Shown here one piece after another: positions 25,600-33,370 of a stretch of DNA of 64,000 nucleotides. A model generated the notes under the pieces. That model made no database searches. It had not been told where the DNA came from and saw nothing but the letters and a program-made list of their open reading frames with translations. The translations under genes and the position numbers were made by a program. The stretch is from JAPLJM01 sp963708515. GTDB taxonomy: Bacteria; Desulfobacterota; Syntrophia; Syntrophales; Fen-1087. Location of the stretch: positions 268,893-332,892 of the forward strand of contig CAVPSX010000022.1 in the NCBI GenBank assembly GCA_963708515.1, given 5' to 3'. The first letter of the stretch is position 1. Each line of letters opens with the position of its first letter.

Positions 25600-25914
25600 T
25601 TATTTCTTTGCTGGTGCCGGTGCGGGTGCCGGTGCCTTTTCGGGCGCTGGTTTTGCTTCTTCTTTCACTTCCTTCTTTTCAGCCTTCTTTTTCTTTTTGT
25701 CTTTCTTCTTTTTGTCTTCTTTCTTCTCGGTTGCTGTCGCTTTTGCCGGCTCAGCCTTCTTCTCGGCGGCTACTGCCGGTTTCGCGGGTTCTGCCTTCTT
25801 TTCAGCGGCTACAGCCGGTTTCGCCGGCTCTGCAGGTTTCGCAGGGGCCTGTGCAAAAGCCGATGTCGTGAAAAGGAATACCAGACCAATGACCAATAAT
25901 ACCAAACGTTTCAT
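25600..25914 (-). CDS. Secreted low-complexity Ala/Lys/Pro/Glu-rich protein
   Basis: A 104-residue protein with a clear signal peptide (KRLVLLVIGLVFLFTTSAFA, cleavage near residue 21). The mature part is only Ala, Lys, Pro, Glu and a few others: two copies of an AEPAKPAVAAEKK-type repeat, a highly charged middle with KKKKDKKKKK, and an APAPAPAKK end. No folded domain is expected. Gene status is supported by the signal peptide, the GGAGGTAGT site upstream and the strong terminator downstream. The function is unknown; cell-wall-associated, metal- or polyanion-binding roles are possible. The composition resembles the basic tail of the 17.5 kb protein, but that one is cytoplasmic. Confidence 0.75.
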   Translation of the reverse strand: MKRLVLLVIGLVFLFTTSAFAQAPAKPAEPAKPAVAAEKKAEPAKPAVAAEKKAEPAKATATEKKEDKKKKDKKKKKAEKKEVKEEAKPAPEKAPAPAPAPAKK

Positions 25915-26082
25915 TTTACTACCTCCTGATAAAATTTTATTTTGTCTGTATCAAAAGCAAACTGCGTACCACCAGGCTGAAGAAAAAAGACACATGAAAT
26001 AACTAACTGATTATAATAGGAATAAATCATCCACCGCAAATCCGCCACCCTCCGCTTTCTCGAGAAAACCGCAGCGGATGGG

Positions 26083-26113
26083 GAAATACTCCCCAACCGT
26101 TGGGGAGTATTTC
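26083..26113. repeat. Perfect 31-base palindrome
   Basis: Two 15-base arms (left arm GAAATACTCCCCAAC, 26083-26097; right arm its exact complement, 26099-26113) around one central base. It lies in the 279-base gap between the Ala/Lys-rich gene and the oxidoreductase gene at 26194. There is no T-tract on either side, so it is not a classic terminator. It may be an operator or a mobile repeat unit; only one copy was noticed in the window. Confidence 0.8.
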
Positions 26114-26193
26114 ATCGTCTGCAAACAGCTCGTCAGCGGCGGCTACGTTGACCGACTGGATTATTCGTGAGATAAATCACATTTCATCAATGT

Positions 26194-26865
26194 TCATGCA
26201 GGGTATGTCTTCGCAATGCTTTTTATCTCATCGGACTCATAGATCTGTACACCTGGCCGACTAGCGCGGGCCGTCTGCAACATGGCGCAGGCAATGTCGG
26301 CGGCATCGATCGGTTGATACTTCTCCGGTATCGCAAAAGAGAAGAACCCTGCCGCCCATTTTGAGATTTCCTCATAAAAGCGGGATTCTTTTCGATCTCC
26401 AAGAATCAGGGAAGGGCGAAAGACGCTGATGCTTCTGAACGGTAATTGCTGTATGGCTTCTTCCAGCTCGCCCTTGACGCGGTTATAGAAAATCCTGGAT
26501 TCAGGATTTGCCCCCATGGATGAGACAAGCAGAAAATGCTCCGCTCCCTGTTCAGCGCTCACCCTGGCAATTTCATAGACATACGTGAAGTCAACCTTGT
26601 AAAATTGATCTTTTGTTCCGGCTTTTTTGATGGTTGATCCCAGCGCGCACAGGACATGATCCGCTTTCAGTAGGCTTTTGTGTTCGTCGATCCGGTCAAA
26701 GTTGATCACATGATGCTCGATCTTTGCTTTTCTGAAAGCTTCGGATAGGGCAGACCGGGTCAGAACAACAATGCGACGATAATGATCAGCGCTGATCAGG
26801 TGTTTCAGGCATTCACCGCCAACCAGGCCGGTTGCGCCAAGCAAGAGTACGGTCTTCTGGCTCAT
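26194..26865 (-). CDS. NAD(P)-binding oxidoreductase (HTATIP2/atypical SDR-like)
   Basis: A 223-residue Rossmann-fold protein of the atypical short-chain dehydrogenase group that includes HTATIP2/TIP30 and YwnB-like proteins. The nucleotide-binding motif LLGATGLVGGECLKHL is at the N-terminus; the active-site-like FLLVSSMGAN and YNRVKGELE (Tyr-x-x-x-Lys) are present, as is VFRPSLILGDR. No transmembrane segment is seen. I use ATG 26865; a TTG four codons upstream is possible. It is a single gene at the left edge of the decayed 27-32 kb segment. The substrate is unknown. Confidence 0.85.
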   Translation of the reverse strand: MSQKTVLLLGATGLVGGECLKHLISADHYRRIVVLTRSALSEAFRKAKIEHHVINFDRIDEHKSLLKADHVLCALGSTIKKAGTKDQFYKVDFTYVYEIARVSAEQGAEHFLLVSSMGANPESRIFYNRVKGELEEAIQQLPFRSISVFRPSLILGDRKESRFYEEISKWAAGFFSFAIPEKYQPIDAADIACAMLQTARASRPGVQIYESDEIKSIAKTYPA

Positions 26866-27015
26866 GTGTTGTTTCAAATCACGGTATGCGGAAAAATGAA
26901 TGGTTCATGCATATCACCGATAGGTGAAGGATTCAATAACGAATCGTTTTCATAATCATTGTCCCGAACGGTTGATTCAGCCATTATGCTACATATTCGT
27001 CGGAAGCGGGCAAAG

Positions 27016-27049
27016 AAAAAGGGCACCCGGCAATGGTTGCCTGGTACCC
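27016..27049 (-). terminator. Terminator downstream of the tRNA-Leu remnant
   Basis: On the minus strand a 13-base-pair stem (GGGTACCAGGCAA / TTGCCGGGTGCCC, one wobble and one mismatch) with a three-base loop is followed by TTTTT. It stands 13 bases past the CCA end of the tRNA-Leu remnant and was probably that tRNA's own terminator. Confidence 0.75.
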
Positions 27050-27061
27050 CCGACTGGATAT

Positions 27062-27113
27062 TGGTGCGAAGCCGGGATTTGAACCCGGACAGGCGTACAC
27101 CCACTAGACCCTG
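27062..27113 (-). pseudogene. 3' half of a tRNA-Leu gene (remnant)
   Basis: Read on the minus strand, a class II-type variable arm (GGGTGTACGCC) leads into the T-arm CCGGGTTCAAATCCCGG and then an acceptor 3' strand CTTCGCACCA. There is no matching 5' acceptor, D-arm or anticodon stem upstream. One base also seems missing between T-arm and acceptor. Such 3' halves are left at tRNA genes used as integration sites by mobile elements. The isotype call rests on the long variable arm and similarity to tRNA-Leu ends. Confidence 0.6.
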
Positions 27114-28250
27114 AATGCAAAATAAGGGGTCTTGAGGGACATGGAAGGACATGACGGGAAATGATGTTATTCCTGTGATTACATGGGCTTCGACGCTATA
27201 GGCCATCCAAGGCACCCAAGGGAAACGGGGGGTTATTTTCTGACAAGACCAAAAATAGCCGTGAGGTTGGGGAGGGGGGAGGAGACCAATACTGCTCCCC
27301 CCCCATATATGCCTTATGAAGTCTACGCAGAAAACAGATGGCAGAAATAAATGTTGCGCTTTGTTGCCGTTTGACGCCCTTTGTTGCGTTGGTGTTGCGC
27401 TTTTTAAAGAAGTGAGGAGGGTGGGATATTGGGTATGACTGGTGCAGGCAGCGGATGATACGCGTGCTTACCACGCCCTACCCGCTATTTTGGCCTTGGT
27501 ATGATGCTCACTCTTTTTTATATGTAGATAAAATATCAATGCATTGCTCATAATTATTATATATATTTATATTCTTTATGCATTTTGCCGGGTTGTCATT
27601 GCCATTCCTGCGGATTTGTCCGCTTGAAGCGGACTTTCAATTTTTTCTTGACACACTACAAGGAAAATGACCCTTCACAGCATGACCGGGGTCAGGCCGT
27701 ACGATAAAGGGAAAACACGGAAAGACTTCGATGGGCGGCTTCTGGCGCAACGACTGCCGAGGAGCCGGTTTTAGCCAACGGGGTGACGGTGTAGGAAGCC
27801 GCCACTGGTCCAGCCTGGCGCTGATCATCATGAGAATGGCAAGCGGTAGGGAGTGTGCAGCCAGTTACCCAGGGATGATGTGTAAGGAGCGGCGGCTTGA
27901 CGTATAGTACAACTATGCAACTTTGGATTTATCATTACGATGAGGATTACCGTTTGTAACCGGTATTTATTTAGAGCGGGCAAAGCCGTTGTGGAGGTCA
28001 CCACATTCAGATACCGGTGATCAGAAGGCTGTGGGGTCCGTGTATGGTAGACCGCTGTGGGTAGAATCAAAGATTGAAAATAGTGGACAATATCTACAAT
28101 AATATCTACAATAGCGTACATAGTTAAGTTAAGATTCAGTAAAAACGGCAATAGAAGCCAGCAAACAGGCAGTCACTTTCGTGTAATGGCGCTATGGGCA
28201 TCTGCTGCAGAATGGCAGAAGTATTCGTTCCGTCAAATATGGGGTGAGCC
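27114..28250. other. Gene-poor 1.1 kb stretch, probably decayed mobile DNA
   Basis: No open frame here has a ribosome binding site, a conserved motif or codon use like the neighbours. Around 27520-27600 it becomes strongly AT-rich, unlike the rest of the window. It starts at the truncated tRNA-Leu and is best explained as remains of an integrated element. I cannot name any gene fragment in it. Confidence 0.5.
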
Positions 28251-28745
28251 ATGATTGCACACATCATCGCAACACTGAGGATTGCTGCAGGCACAATTGG
28301 CCTTTTCTTCGGCTACTATGATTTGTTCGGCAATAATCTCGACGCTGCACTCAATACTATCACCATAACCACCGTCGGTATTGTCGGTCTCCTCAGCTTC
28401 GTCGGTCATCTTATATTTCACAAGAGCAATGCCCGGCGTCTGGGATGGGAATCCGACAAACCGTACTACCAATACGAAGTTGGTTTTGCACACCTTGCCT
28501 TTGCGCTGATCGCATTCTTCACCTACTTCGGCAACTGGGGTCTTGAAGCGAAGGTCTTGACTGTACTGGGCTATACGATCTATCTTTCGCAGGTCGGTAT
28601 TCTTTATACTTGGAGATGCTTTTCCGAACATAGAATCTTTTCCCGTTATTTTCTGAGGCACGCCATATCAACCCTCGTATATGTCGGGTTGATGTTCTAT
28701 TTTGTAGCAAGGGTTATGGGAGCAGCGCAGCTTACACTGTTCTAA
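28251..28745 (+). CDS. Small four-helix membrane protein (DUF6790-like)
   Basis: A 164-residue protein with four hydrophobic helices (about 8-25, 38-55, 80-100 and 135-158). The polar loop FHKSNARRLGWESDKPYYQYEVGFAH between helices 2 and 3 resembles what I remember of the DUF6790 family of small membrane proteins. The start ATG at 28251 has GGGGTGAG just upstream. The function is unknown. It stands alone within the decayed segment, so it may be cargo of the former element or an older native gene. Confidence 0.65.
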   Translation: MIAHIIATLRIAAGTIGLFFGYYDLFGNNLDAALNTITITTVGIVGLLSFVGHLIFHKSNARRLGWESDKPYYQYEVGFAHLAFALIAFFTYFGNWGLEAKVLTVLGYTIYLSQVGILYTWRCFSEHRIFSRYFLRHAISTLVYVGLMFYFVARVMGAAQLTLF

Positions 28746-29226
28746 GCAGGGCCGAAAAATCATTTCAGCGATGTGCAATCCTGAACCCCGATTGGCCCAA
28801 TCACCACCTTAACTACGAGTCCTCAAGCAATGTGATGAGATTATACCGGTGATTACGACTTGAATTGCACAAGAAAAAGGCAGGGACATAATGCCCCTGC
28901 CTTCCCCTCCCATGGTAAGAACCATGGTTATTAAACACAGCGTCATAAATGTTTGCGCATCTGCGTGCCACAGAGATGATCCATGCCATTGATATCAAAC
29001 GGTTGTATCGATGGTAATACCGCATTTATTTGTGGCATCGTGTTTAAGACCCGCCGATGCGGGGTTACTGCTTAAACTTATTGCATTTAATATTGATTAT
29101 GTAAAGAAACCCGACAATTGACCAATATGGCCACTTCCACTTGTAATCTCGAATATTTATACAGCTTGGATGCTTACGGACTTCAGCAAGGCATCGATAG
29201 ACATTCTCTTCAAAGATCTTTCCAGA
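28746..29226. other. Non-coding stretch with hairpins
   Basis: No gene could be supported in this 480-base stretch. It contains a strong minus-strand terminator-like hairpin (28872-28903) and a small CCCGC/GCGGG hairpin at about 29053-29066. Confidence 0.45.
28872..28903 (-). terminator. Probable terminator, minus strand
   Basis: Stem AAGGCAGGG / CCCTGCCTT with a nine-base loop, followed on the minus strand by TTTTTCTT. The nearest minus-strand genes upstream are the truncated rubrerythrin and rubredoxin at 29.2-29.5 kb, so it may be the old end of that operon. The plus strand has no T-tract. Confidence 0.65.
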
Positions 29227-29234
29227 CTCCTACT

Positions 29235-29324
29235 TTACCAGATCATGACGGCCCCCTGCTCGCGCTCGATGTCAAGGGCCAGGATCTCGCCCACTGACTT
29301 CAGGTCGGTCATCTTTAAGTCCAT
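29235..29324 (-). pseudogene. Truncated rubrerythrin/ferritin-like gene start
   Basis: The frame from ATG 29324 reads MDLKMTDLKSVGEILALDIE, then REQGAVMIW and a TAA. LKSVGEILALxIEREQ is the typical first helix of rubrerythrin-type diiron proteins, but the reading ends after 29 residues instead of about 150, with no continuation in another frame that I can see. It directly follows the rubredoxin gene, so an original rubredoxin-rubrerythrin pair seems to have been cut by a deletion. Confidence 0.5.
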
Positions 29325-29349
29325 CCCCGGTTATTGCCCGATCCGATCC

Positions 29350-29508
29350 CTATATGGGCTCGAACCCGTCCTTGCCCATGCCGCATATCGGACAGACCCA
29401 GTCCTCGGGAACATCCTCCCAGGCGGTTCTGGCGGCGACTCCTGAGGCGGCGTGTCCCTTCTCGGGATCGTAGATATAGCCGCAGGCCGTGCATTCGTAC
29501 TTGGTCAT
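29350..29508 (-). CDS. Rubredoxin
   Basis: A 52-residue canonical rubredoxin. The iron ligands are in YECTACGYIYDPEKG (CxxC) and WVCPICGMGKDGFEPI (CxxC), with the aromatic residues normally around the site and the usual insert between. The ATG at 29508 has GAGG six bases upstream; a longer upstream reading has no such support. It is a one-electron carrier in the cytoplasm and a likely donor to rubrerythrin-type peroxidases such as the one at 20.5 kb. Downstream lies a truncated rubrerythrin fragment. Confidence 0.95.
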   Translation of the reverse strand: MTKYECTACGYIYDPEKGHAASGVAARTAWEDVPEDWVCPICGMGKDGFEPI

Positions 29509-29598
29509 CTGGAGCCTCTTTGGTTGTTGATTATATTGACAAGAATTCCCTATTCGACAGTAAGCTAATAACGCTAATATTGACACATTGAACCGAAC

Positions 29599-30225
29599 TC
29601 ATGCGTCCGTCTCCTTGCGAGCAAAGTGGCCGAGCAGCGTCTGTAATATGACCGGATACTGCTCACCGTTAAAATGTTCAACCCCTGAGACCATCGCGAC
29701 GGAAGCGCCCAACCGTTCCTGCCAGGCTGAGCGATGGGCACGCCAGTCGAACGTATATGGGTCGTTGTCGGACATCATGACCACGATCCGCCGGCCCACA
29801 GCGTCTTGGGTGCGTGCCAGAAAGAACGGCGTCTCAATCCACGGAATGAGGCTGTCCCATGGTTCGTCGGTCCAGAGCCAGCCAGCCACACATAGAACAC
29901 CGTTGACGTGCACACTCTCGGGCAGCTCGGCCAGGGCACGTAGGATCGCCTGGCAGCCCACACTGTGCCCGACCATTACTGTCCGGGCGATCTCGTCGGG
30001 ATCGTCTCCCAGCAACTGCCGGACCCGGCCGACCCAGGCAGGGATGGTCGGTTCGTCCGGATCAGGCATGGCGGCCACCACCACCGGATCGAAGGGCCGG
30101 GGCTGAAAGGCGTTTAACTCCGATGTAATCCATGGATACCAGTCGCTGGCGGGTGTGCCAGACCAGCGCGGGATAACGATCAATCGCTTGGGGTCAGTCT
30201 CCTTATATGGCATTTGCGCTTTCAT
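29599..30225 (-). CDS. RBBP9/YdeN-family alpha/beta hydrolase
   Basis: A 208-residue small serine hydrolase. It has the family pattern: an N-terminal VIPRWSGTPASDWYPWI (oxyanion loop with tryptophans), the nucleophile elbow MVGHSVGCQAIL (Ser about residue 93), an acid in MMSDNDPYTF, and a His in SGVEHFNGEQ. YdeN/RBBP9 proteins lack signal peptides and have poorly known substrates. The start ATG 30225 lies eight bases after the stop of the upstream 4Fe-4S protein gene; its ribosome binding site is weak, so a few residues of uncertainty remain. It is probably co-transcribed with that gene. Confidence 0.85.
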   Translation of the reverse strand: MKAQMPYKETDPKRLIVIPRWSGTPASDWYPWITSELNAFQPRPFDPVVVAAMPDPDEPTIPAWVGRVRQLLGDDPDEIARTVMVGHSVGCQAILRALAELPESVHVNGVLCVAGWLWTDEPWDSLIPWIETPFFLARTQDAVGRRIVVMMSDNDPYTFDWRAHRSAWQERLGASVAMVSGVEHFNGEQYPVILQTLLGHFARKETDA

Positions 30226-30232
30226 GCCGCCG

Positions 30233-31048
30233 TCACGAAAGATCGACGAGGCGAGAGAGACGTTCAATAGAATCCTGAACGATCCTGTCATTTTCGTATG
30301 TGATTTCTATGGCGCTTGAGGGACAGACGGTTACACAGTTGCCGCATCCCCGGCAGGCTTGCGTATGCACGGTGCGACCTTCAACCAGACGGATGGCATT
30401 TACAAAGCACACACCATCTAGGCAGATGCCGCAACCGGTGCACCGGCCACTGACTGTCACGGTCACGCCGGGCATTCTCGCAACTTTGCCGCTGATCCTG
30501 TCGGTCAGATAGGGAAGCATTCGCCAGAGACAACAGCAGGGACAGCAATTGCAGATCGTAAGCAGTTTATTGCCGGGACCAACGCCCAGCCAGATTGTAT
30601 CAAGTTTGTTGCGCCCGATCAGATGCGTCAACCCCGCGTGCCGGCACCGATGGATATGCTCTCTGGCTTCCTGCTTTGTGACACGGCGTCCCAGTTCCGG
30701 ATGGATTCCGATGACCGCTTCCCCCAGAAACAGGCATCCCAGATCATGCGGATAATCCTTGCAGTTCGTCGCCTCCCGACAAATACATTCATTCATCACC
30801 CAGTGGTAATTGGCTTTTTCGATGAAGTGATCCACGACGGCAGAAGGCAGCACCGCATGATCGGGCAGAGGGACGTCCTCATTCACCGCAATGGCCCTGT
30901 TCTTGGGCAGGTAGATGATGTCATCGCCCTCAAAGAGCAGATGATCCATCATGCTTCCAAGGACCGGCAGCTTACTGAGCCGGGCATATAAGAACCGCTG
31001 CGCAAAAGTTTTCTTGAGAAGTCGAACAAACCACAGGGATCGTGCCAT
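30233..31048 (-). CDS. Cysteine-rich 4Fe-4S ferredoxin-domain protein
   Basis: A 271-residue iron-sulfur protein. The N-terminal two thirds contain cysteine motifs not of ferredoxin type: ECICREATNCKDYPHDLGCLFLG (about 85-110) and the dense TICNCCPCCCLW (about 165-178). The C-terminal part is a classic 2[4Fe-4S] ferredoxin: CTGCGICLDGVC and CRGCGNCVTVCP. Similar proteins occur in many anaerobic Desulfobacterota and some archaea without an assigned reaction, so I call it unknown. A start with the ATG at 31048 gives a short amphipathic N-terminus. It precedes the RBBP9-like hydrolase gene on the same strand. Confidence 0.85.
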   Translation of the reverse strand: MARSLWFVRLLKKTFAQRFLYARLSKLPVLGSMMDHLLFEGDDIIYLPKNRAIAVNEDVPLPDHAVLPSAVVDHFIEKANYHWVMNECICREATNCKDYPHDLGCLFLGEAVIGIHPELGRRVTKQEAREHIHRCRHAGLTHLIGRNKLDTIWLGVGPGNKLLTICNCCPCCCLWRMLPYLTDRISGKVARMPGVTVTVSGRCTGCGICLDGVCFVNAIRLVEGRTVHTQACRGCGNCVTVCPSSAIEITYENDRIVQDSIERLSRLVDLS

Positions 31049-31557
31049 GATTTCAGCCCCGCCGGTCTCTTGAATCCCGTATTGCAGTTTTTATACAACG
31101 CAAGGACTTGAACACTAAAGGGATCTTCCCTCAGCTCTCCATCCGTAAGTTGACCCCGCAGCGGCGTACGTCCTTTTCCACGCCCAATGTTTCCAAAATG
31201 GATGTAACATTACTTCTTGATAGGATACTAAAACGAGCGGTCTGATATGTCAATTGGATAACGACTTGGATAACGACCATAATACGAGAATATTTTCATG
31301 ATCTTAATTTCTGCTTGGGTGCGCGTGATAAGATCTCAAATTTTTCCATCGTAGTGTGAAGCAAGAGGTGTTTTATGTCAATGGTTAACAGGCAATGATT
31401 AATGACTTGAAAGCTGGTATATCTGAGGAAATTACATTTCTATTGACTTCATTTTGTTATATTGTAGTTCATGATTGAGGGAATGTCGAGATAGATATAT
31501 CCTTCCGCTGCAAAATTGTTTCTTCAAGGAGAACAGATTACAAGGAGGGATATGGTC
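31049..31557. other. Intergenic stretch without a gene
   Basis: About 500 AT-rich bases separate the minus-strand Fe-S protein gene from the IS-like fragment. I see no conserved frame, RNA fold or convincing promoter. It is another sign of the low gene density in the 27-32 kb segment. Confidence 0.5.
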
Positions 31558-31650
31558 ATGCGGAAAGCAGATACCGGGAAAGTGAAGGTTGTAAGGGATG
31601 ACGCCTTGATCGTAGCCGTAGATATAGGGATGGAGATGAATCGAGGAATT
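31558..31650 (+). pseudogene. N-terminal fragment of a transposase (IS110-like)
   Basis: From ATG 31558, behind an AAGGAGGG site, about 30 residues (MRKADTGKVKVV, then RDDALIVAVDIGME) resemble the start of an IS110/DEDD-type transposase, where a DxG motif opens the catalytic domain. The similarity ends at about 31650 and the rest of the frame is antisense to the membrane protein gene at 31699. No terminal repeats or second half were found. The family call is tentative. Confidence 0.4.
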
Positions 31651-31698
31651 ACGGAACAGAATTTCACTCCAATATTATACAACTGTGCGGGGAAGGCA

Positions 31699-32067
31699 TT
31701 ACACTTTGGAAGTTTCTTCGTCCCGAAATTCTCTCTGCTTCCCAATTCTATAAGCATCAATGATAGCAAATATCCAAAAACAAACAATAACGTAGAAAAC
31801 AATATCCAGATAGGGATCTGTGGTTAATTTTTTTGATCCGACAATGTCTAATAATTCTTGCAGGTTCGTAGTACCACCCTGCATCTTAACCAGGGTGTCA
31901 TCAAGGTGATTGAGTGCTGATACCGTAGCCGACCAGATCATGTAACCTAATCCGGTAAATACAAAAAACATGATCACCAGCCCCCTCCAATACCTTTTTA
32001 AATAGAGCTGACCAACGCCAGGAAAAATGAAAGTCGATAGAAGCGCGGCTTTATATGATACTTTCAT
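31699..32067 (-). CDS. Small membrane protein with an FPGxGQLYLxR motif
   Basis: A 122-residue protein with hydrophobic helices at about 8-45 and 88-108 separated by a polar loop. The motif FIFPGVGQLYLKRYWRG near residue 15 is shared with TM2/DUF5683-type proteins of unknown role. Its ATG overlaps the stop of the 26-residue gene upstream (ATGA), so the two are translationally coupled. The C-terminus is charged. It is located between an IS-like fragment and tRNA-Arg. No function can be assigned. Confidence 0.75.
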   Translation of the reverse strand: MKVSYKAALLSTFIFPGVGQLYLKRYWRGLVIMFFVFTGLGYMIWSATVSALNHLDDTLVKMQGGTTNLQELLDIVGSKKLTTDPYLDIVFYVIVCFWIFAIIDAYRIGKQREFRDEETSKV

Positions 32068-32144
32068 TTTGATTTTTGTTTCTGTTTTTCGGTGTTCTGT
32101 TTCTGCCCCTTTTCCTTATCCTTCTTACCGCCCTTGTCTCCCAT
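32064..32144 (-). CDS. 26-residue Lys/Gln-rich peptide gene
   Basis: ATG 32144, seven bases after GGAG, opens a 26-codon frame reading MGDKGGKKDKEKGQKQ and onward, ending in a TGA that overlaps the next ATG (ATGA). I have seen very similar tiny MGDKGGKKDK-type proteins annotated in many Proteobacteria, always without function. The ribosome binding site and the coupling to the membrane protein gene support real translation. The peptide is almost wholly hydrophilic and positively charged. Confidence 0.7.
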   Translation of the reverse strand: MGDKGGKKDKEKGQKQNTEKQKQKSK

Positions 32145-32336
32145 TACGTCTCTCCTTTCCTGCGGTCCAAAACATCTTCTCGCAGAGTGGTTTCTGTTGC
32201 AACCGTTGTAGGCCCATCATTATTGATTATAATATTGCATAGTTTTCAAAGTCCGTCAATTACCGCTTGAAACGGTGAATATGGCTGTGAAACGAAAAAT
32301 GGATTAACCTTGTATTGGCTAATCCATTGATTTTAA

Positions 32337-32413
32337 TGGTACCCCCGGCGCGATTCGAACGCGCGGCACACGGATTAGGAATCCGTTGCTCTATCCTACT
32401 GAGCTACGGGGGC
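32337..32413 (-). tRNA. tRNA-Arg (anticodon CCU)
   Basis: The minus strand folds as a complete tRNA: acceptor GCCCCCG/CGGGGGT, D-arm starting TAGCTCAGTAGG, anticodon stem ACGGA/TCCGT with loop TTCCTAA (anticodon CCT), T-arm with GTTCGAATC, discriminator A and an encoded CCA at 32337. tRNA-Arg(CCU) is a frequent integration target; its 3' end faces the gene-poor segment to the left. Confidence 0.95.
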
Positions 32414-32651
32414 ATCCCACAGGCTTGATGAAAAGAGCGTGCCGTTTAACATTCTTTTCTGCGAGTGTCAATGGGCTTGACCAAGCCGGCCATCTCATTA
32501 ATATTCTCAACCTAGTCTCCCATTTTTCCGAAACGGAATATCCCTATTCCATCTCTGCAACAAGAACATTTGACATCCAATCTCAGGAAAGGTAAGGTCC
32601 GGCTTAAAAATCTGCAACAATACAAAACAACATTGAAGGAGTTAACCCGCA

Positions 32652-33308
32652 ATGACTGGATCGGAGCCTTTTTCACAGCAGCCCGTTTTTTTCGTTCTTG
32701 CCCTCATCAGCGCCGTTCTGACCATCGGTTATTACTGGGGCAATCGACAAAACAAACAACTGTTTCTGGCTATCTTTGAAGAACTGACTGCGGTTATCAA
32801 CCCGGTACATAAGGAATATGGCAATATCGGTGGAACTAAAGAGTACTATACCGATTTCACACTGCAAAAAGAAAGCCCCCTTGCCCGGATTGACGCAAAA
32901 TTCACGTTTCTTCCAAGACACCTTTGGCCTTATATGCCTATTGCATTGCTCATCGACAAGTACGACGGTCTTCTCATGGCGCTTCATTTCAAGGAGAAAC
33001 TCCGTGATGAGGGGCACATCATCGAAACCGACTATGCCAAGCTGAGGAAGGCAAAGATCCCGAATATCGACCAGCTGCAAAAAGTTGTCATGAAATGGGG
33101 CAAGCAAGATTACTCAATTTATTACAGAAGCAAAAAAACGTATGACAGACTCAAGGCGCTCATTGACAGCATCGATGATCCGGGGGTCGTCAAACACATT
33201 GCCCTGCTTCCCGGTCAGAAAAAGTGTTTTGTTTTTCTGATTCCTCAAAAAGGACGGGTTGTAAAAGATTTGGCGCCTATCTACCAGTGGATGCTTGCCC
33301 TCGATTGA
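32652..33308 (+). CDS. Membrane-anchored protein of unknown function
   Basis: A 218-residue protein with one N-terminal hydrophobic segment (about 11-28, VFFVLALISAVLTIGYYWG) and a soluble remainder on one face of the membrane. The rest is mixed alpha/beta with no cysteines in motif positions; RFTFLPRHLWPYMPIALLIDKYDG-like stretches suggest a compact domain, but I do not recognise it. A plausible purine-rich AAGGAG lies upstream of the ATG at 32652. It is followed 62 bases later by the ArsS-like gene and could be the first gene of that cluster, but nothing in the sequence proves it. Confidence 0.7.
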   Translation: MTGSEPFSQQPVFFVLALISAVLTIGYYWGNRQNKQLFLAIFEELTAVINPVHKEYGNIGGTKEYYTDFTLQKESPLARIDAKFTFLPRHLWPYMPIALLIDKYDGLLMALHFKEKLRDEGHIIETDYAKLRKAKIPNIDQLQKVVMKWGKQDYSIYYRSKKTYDRLKALIDSIDDPGVVKHIALLPGQKKCFVFLIPQKGRVVKDLAPIYQWMLALD

Positions 33309-33370
33309 GCTGCAGAAACCTCGCGCAAGGCTGGAATAACTTCATATCCGATCGCTCATAAGGTACTGCC

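Noticed and set aside
29235..29324. The short rubrerythrin-like frame as another selenoprotein
   Set aside because: It ends in TAA, not TGA, and no homologous reading continues behind it.
31516..31827. A 103-codon plus-strand gene
   Set aside because: Only the first 30 codons after ATG 31558 look like protein; the rest is antisense to the membrane protein gene at 31699-32067.
27042..32347. An 11-base direct repeat (TGGTACCCCCG) at 27042-27052 and at the tRNA-Arg 3' end, as att sites
   Set aside because: The left copy is part of the stem of the tRNA-Leu terminator and the repeat is too short to be convincing; it is not needed to explain the remnant.
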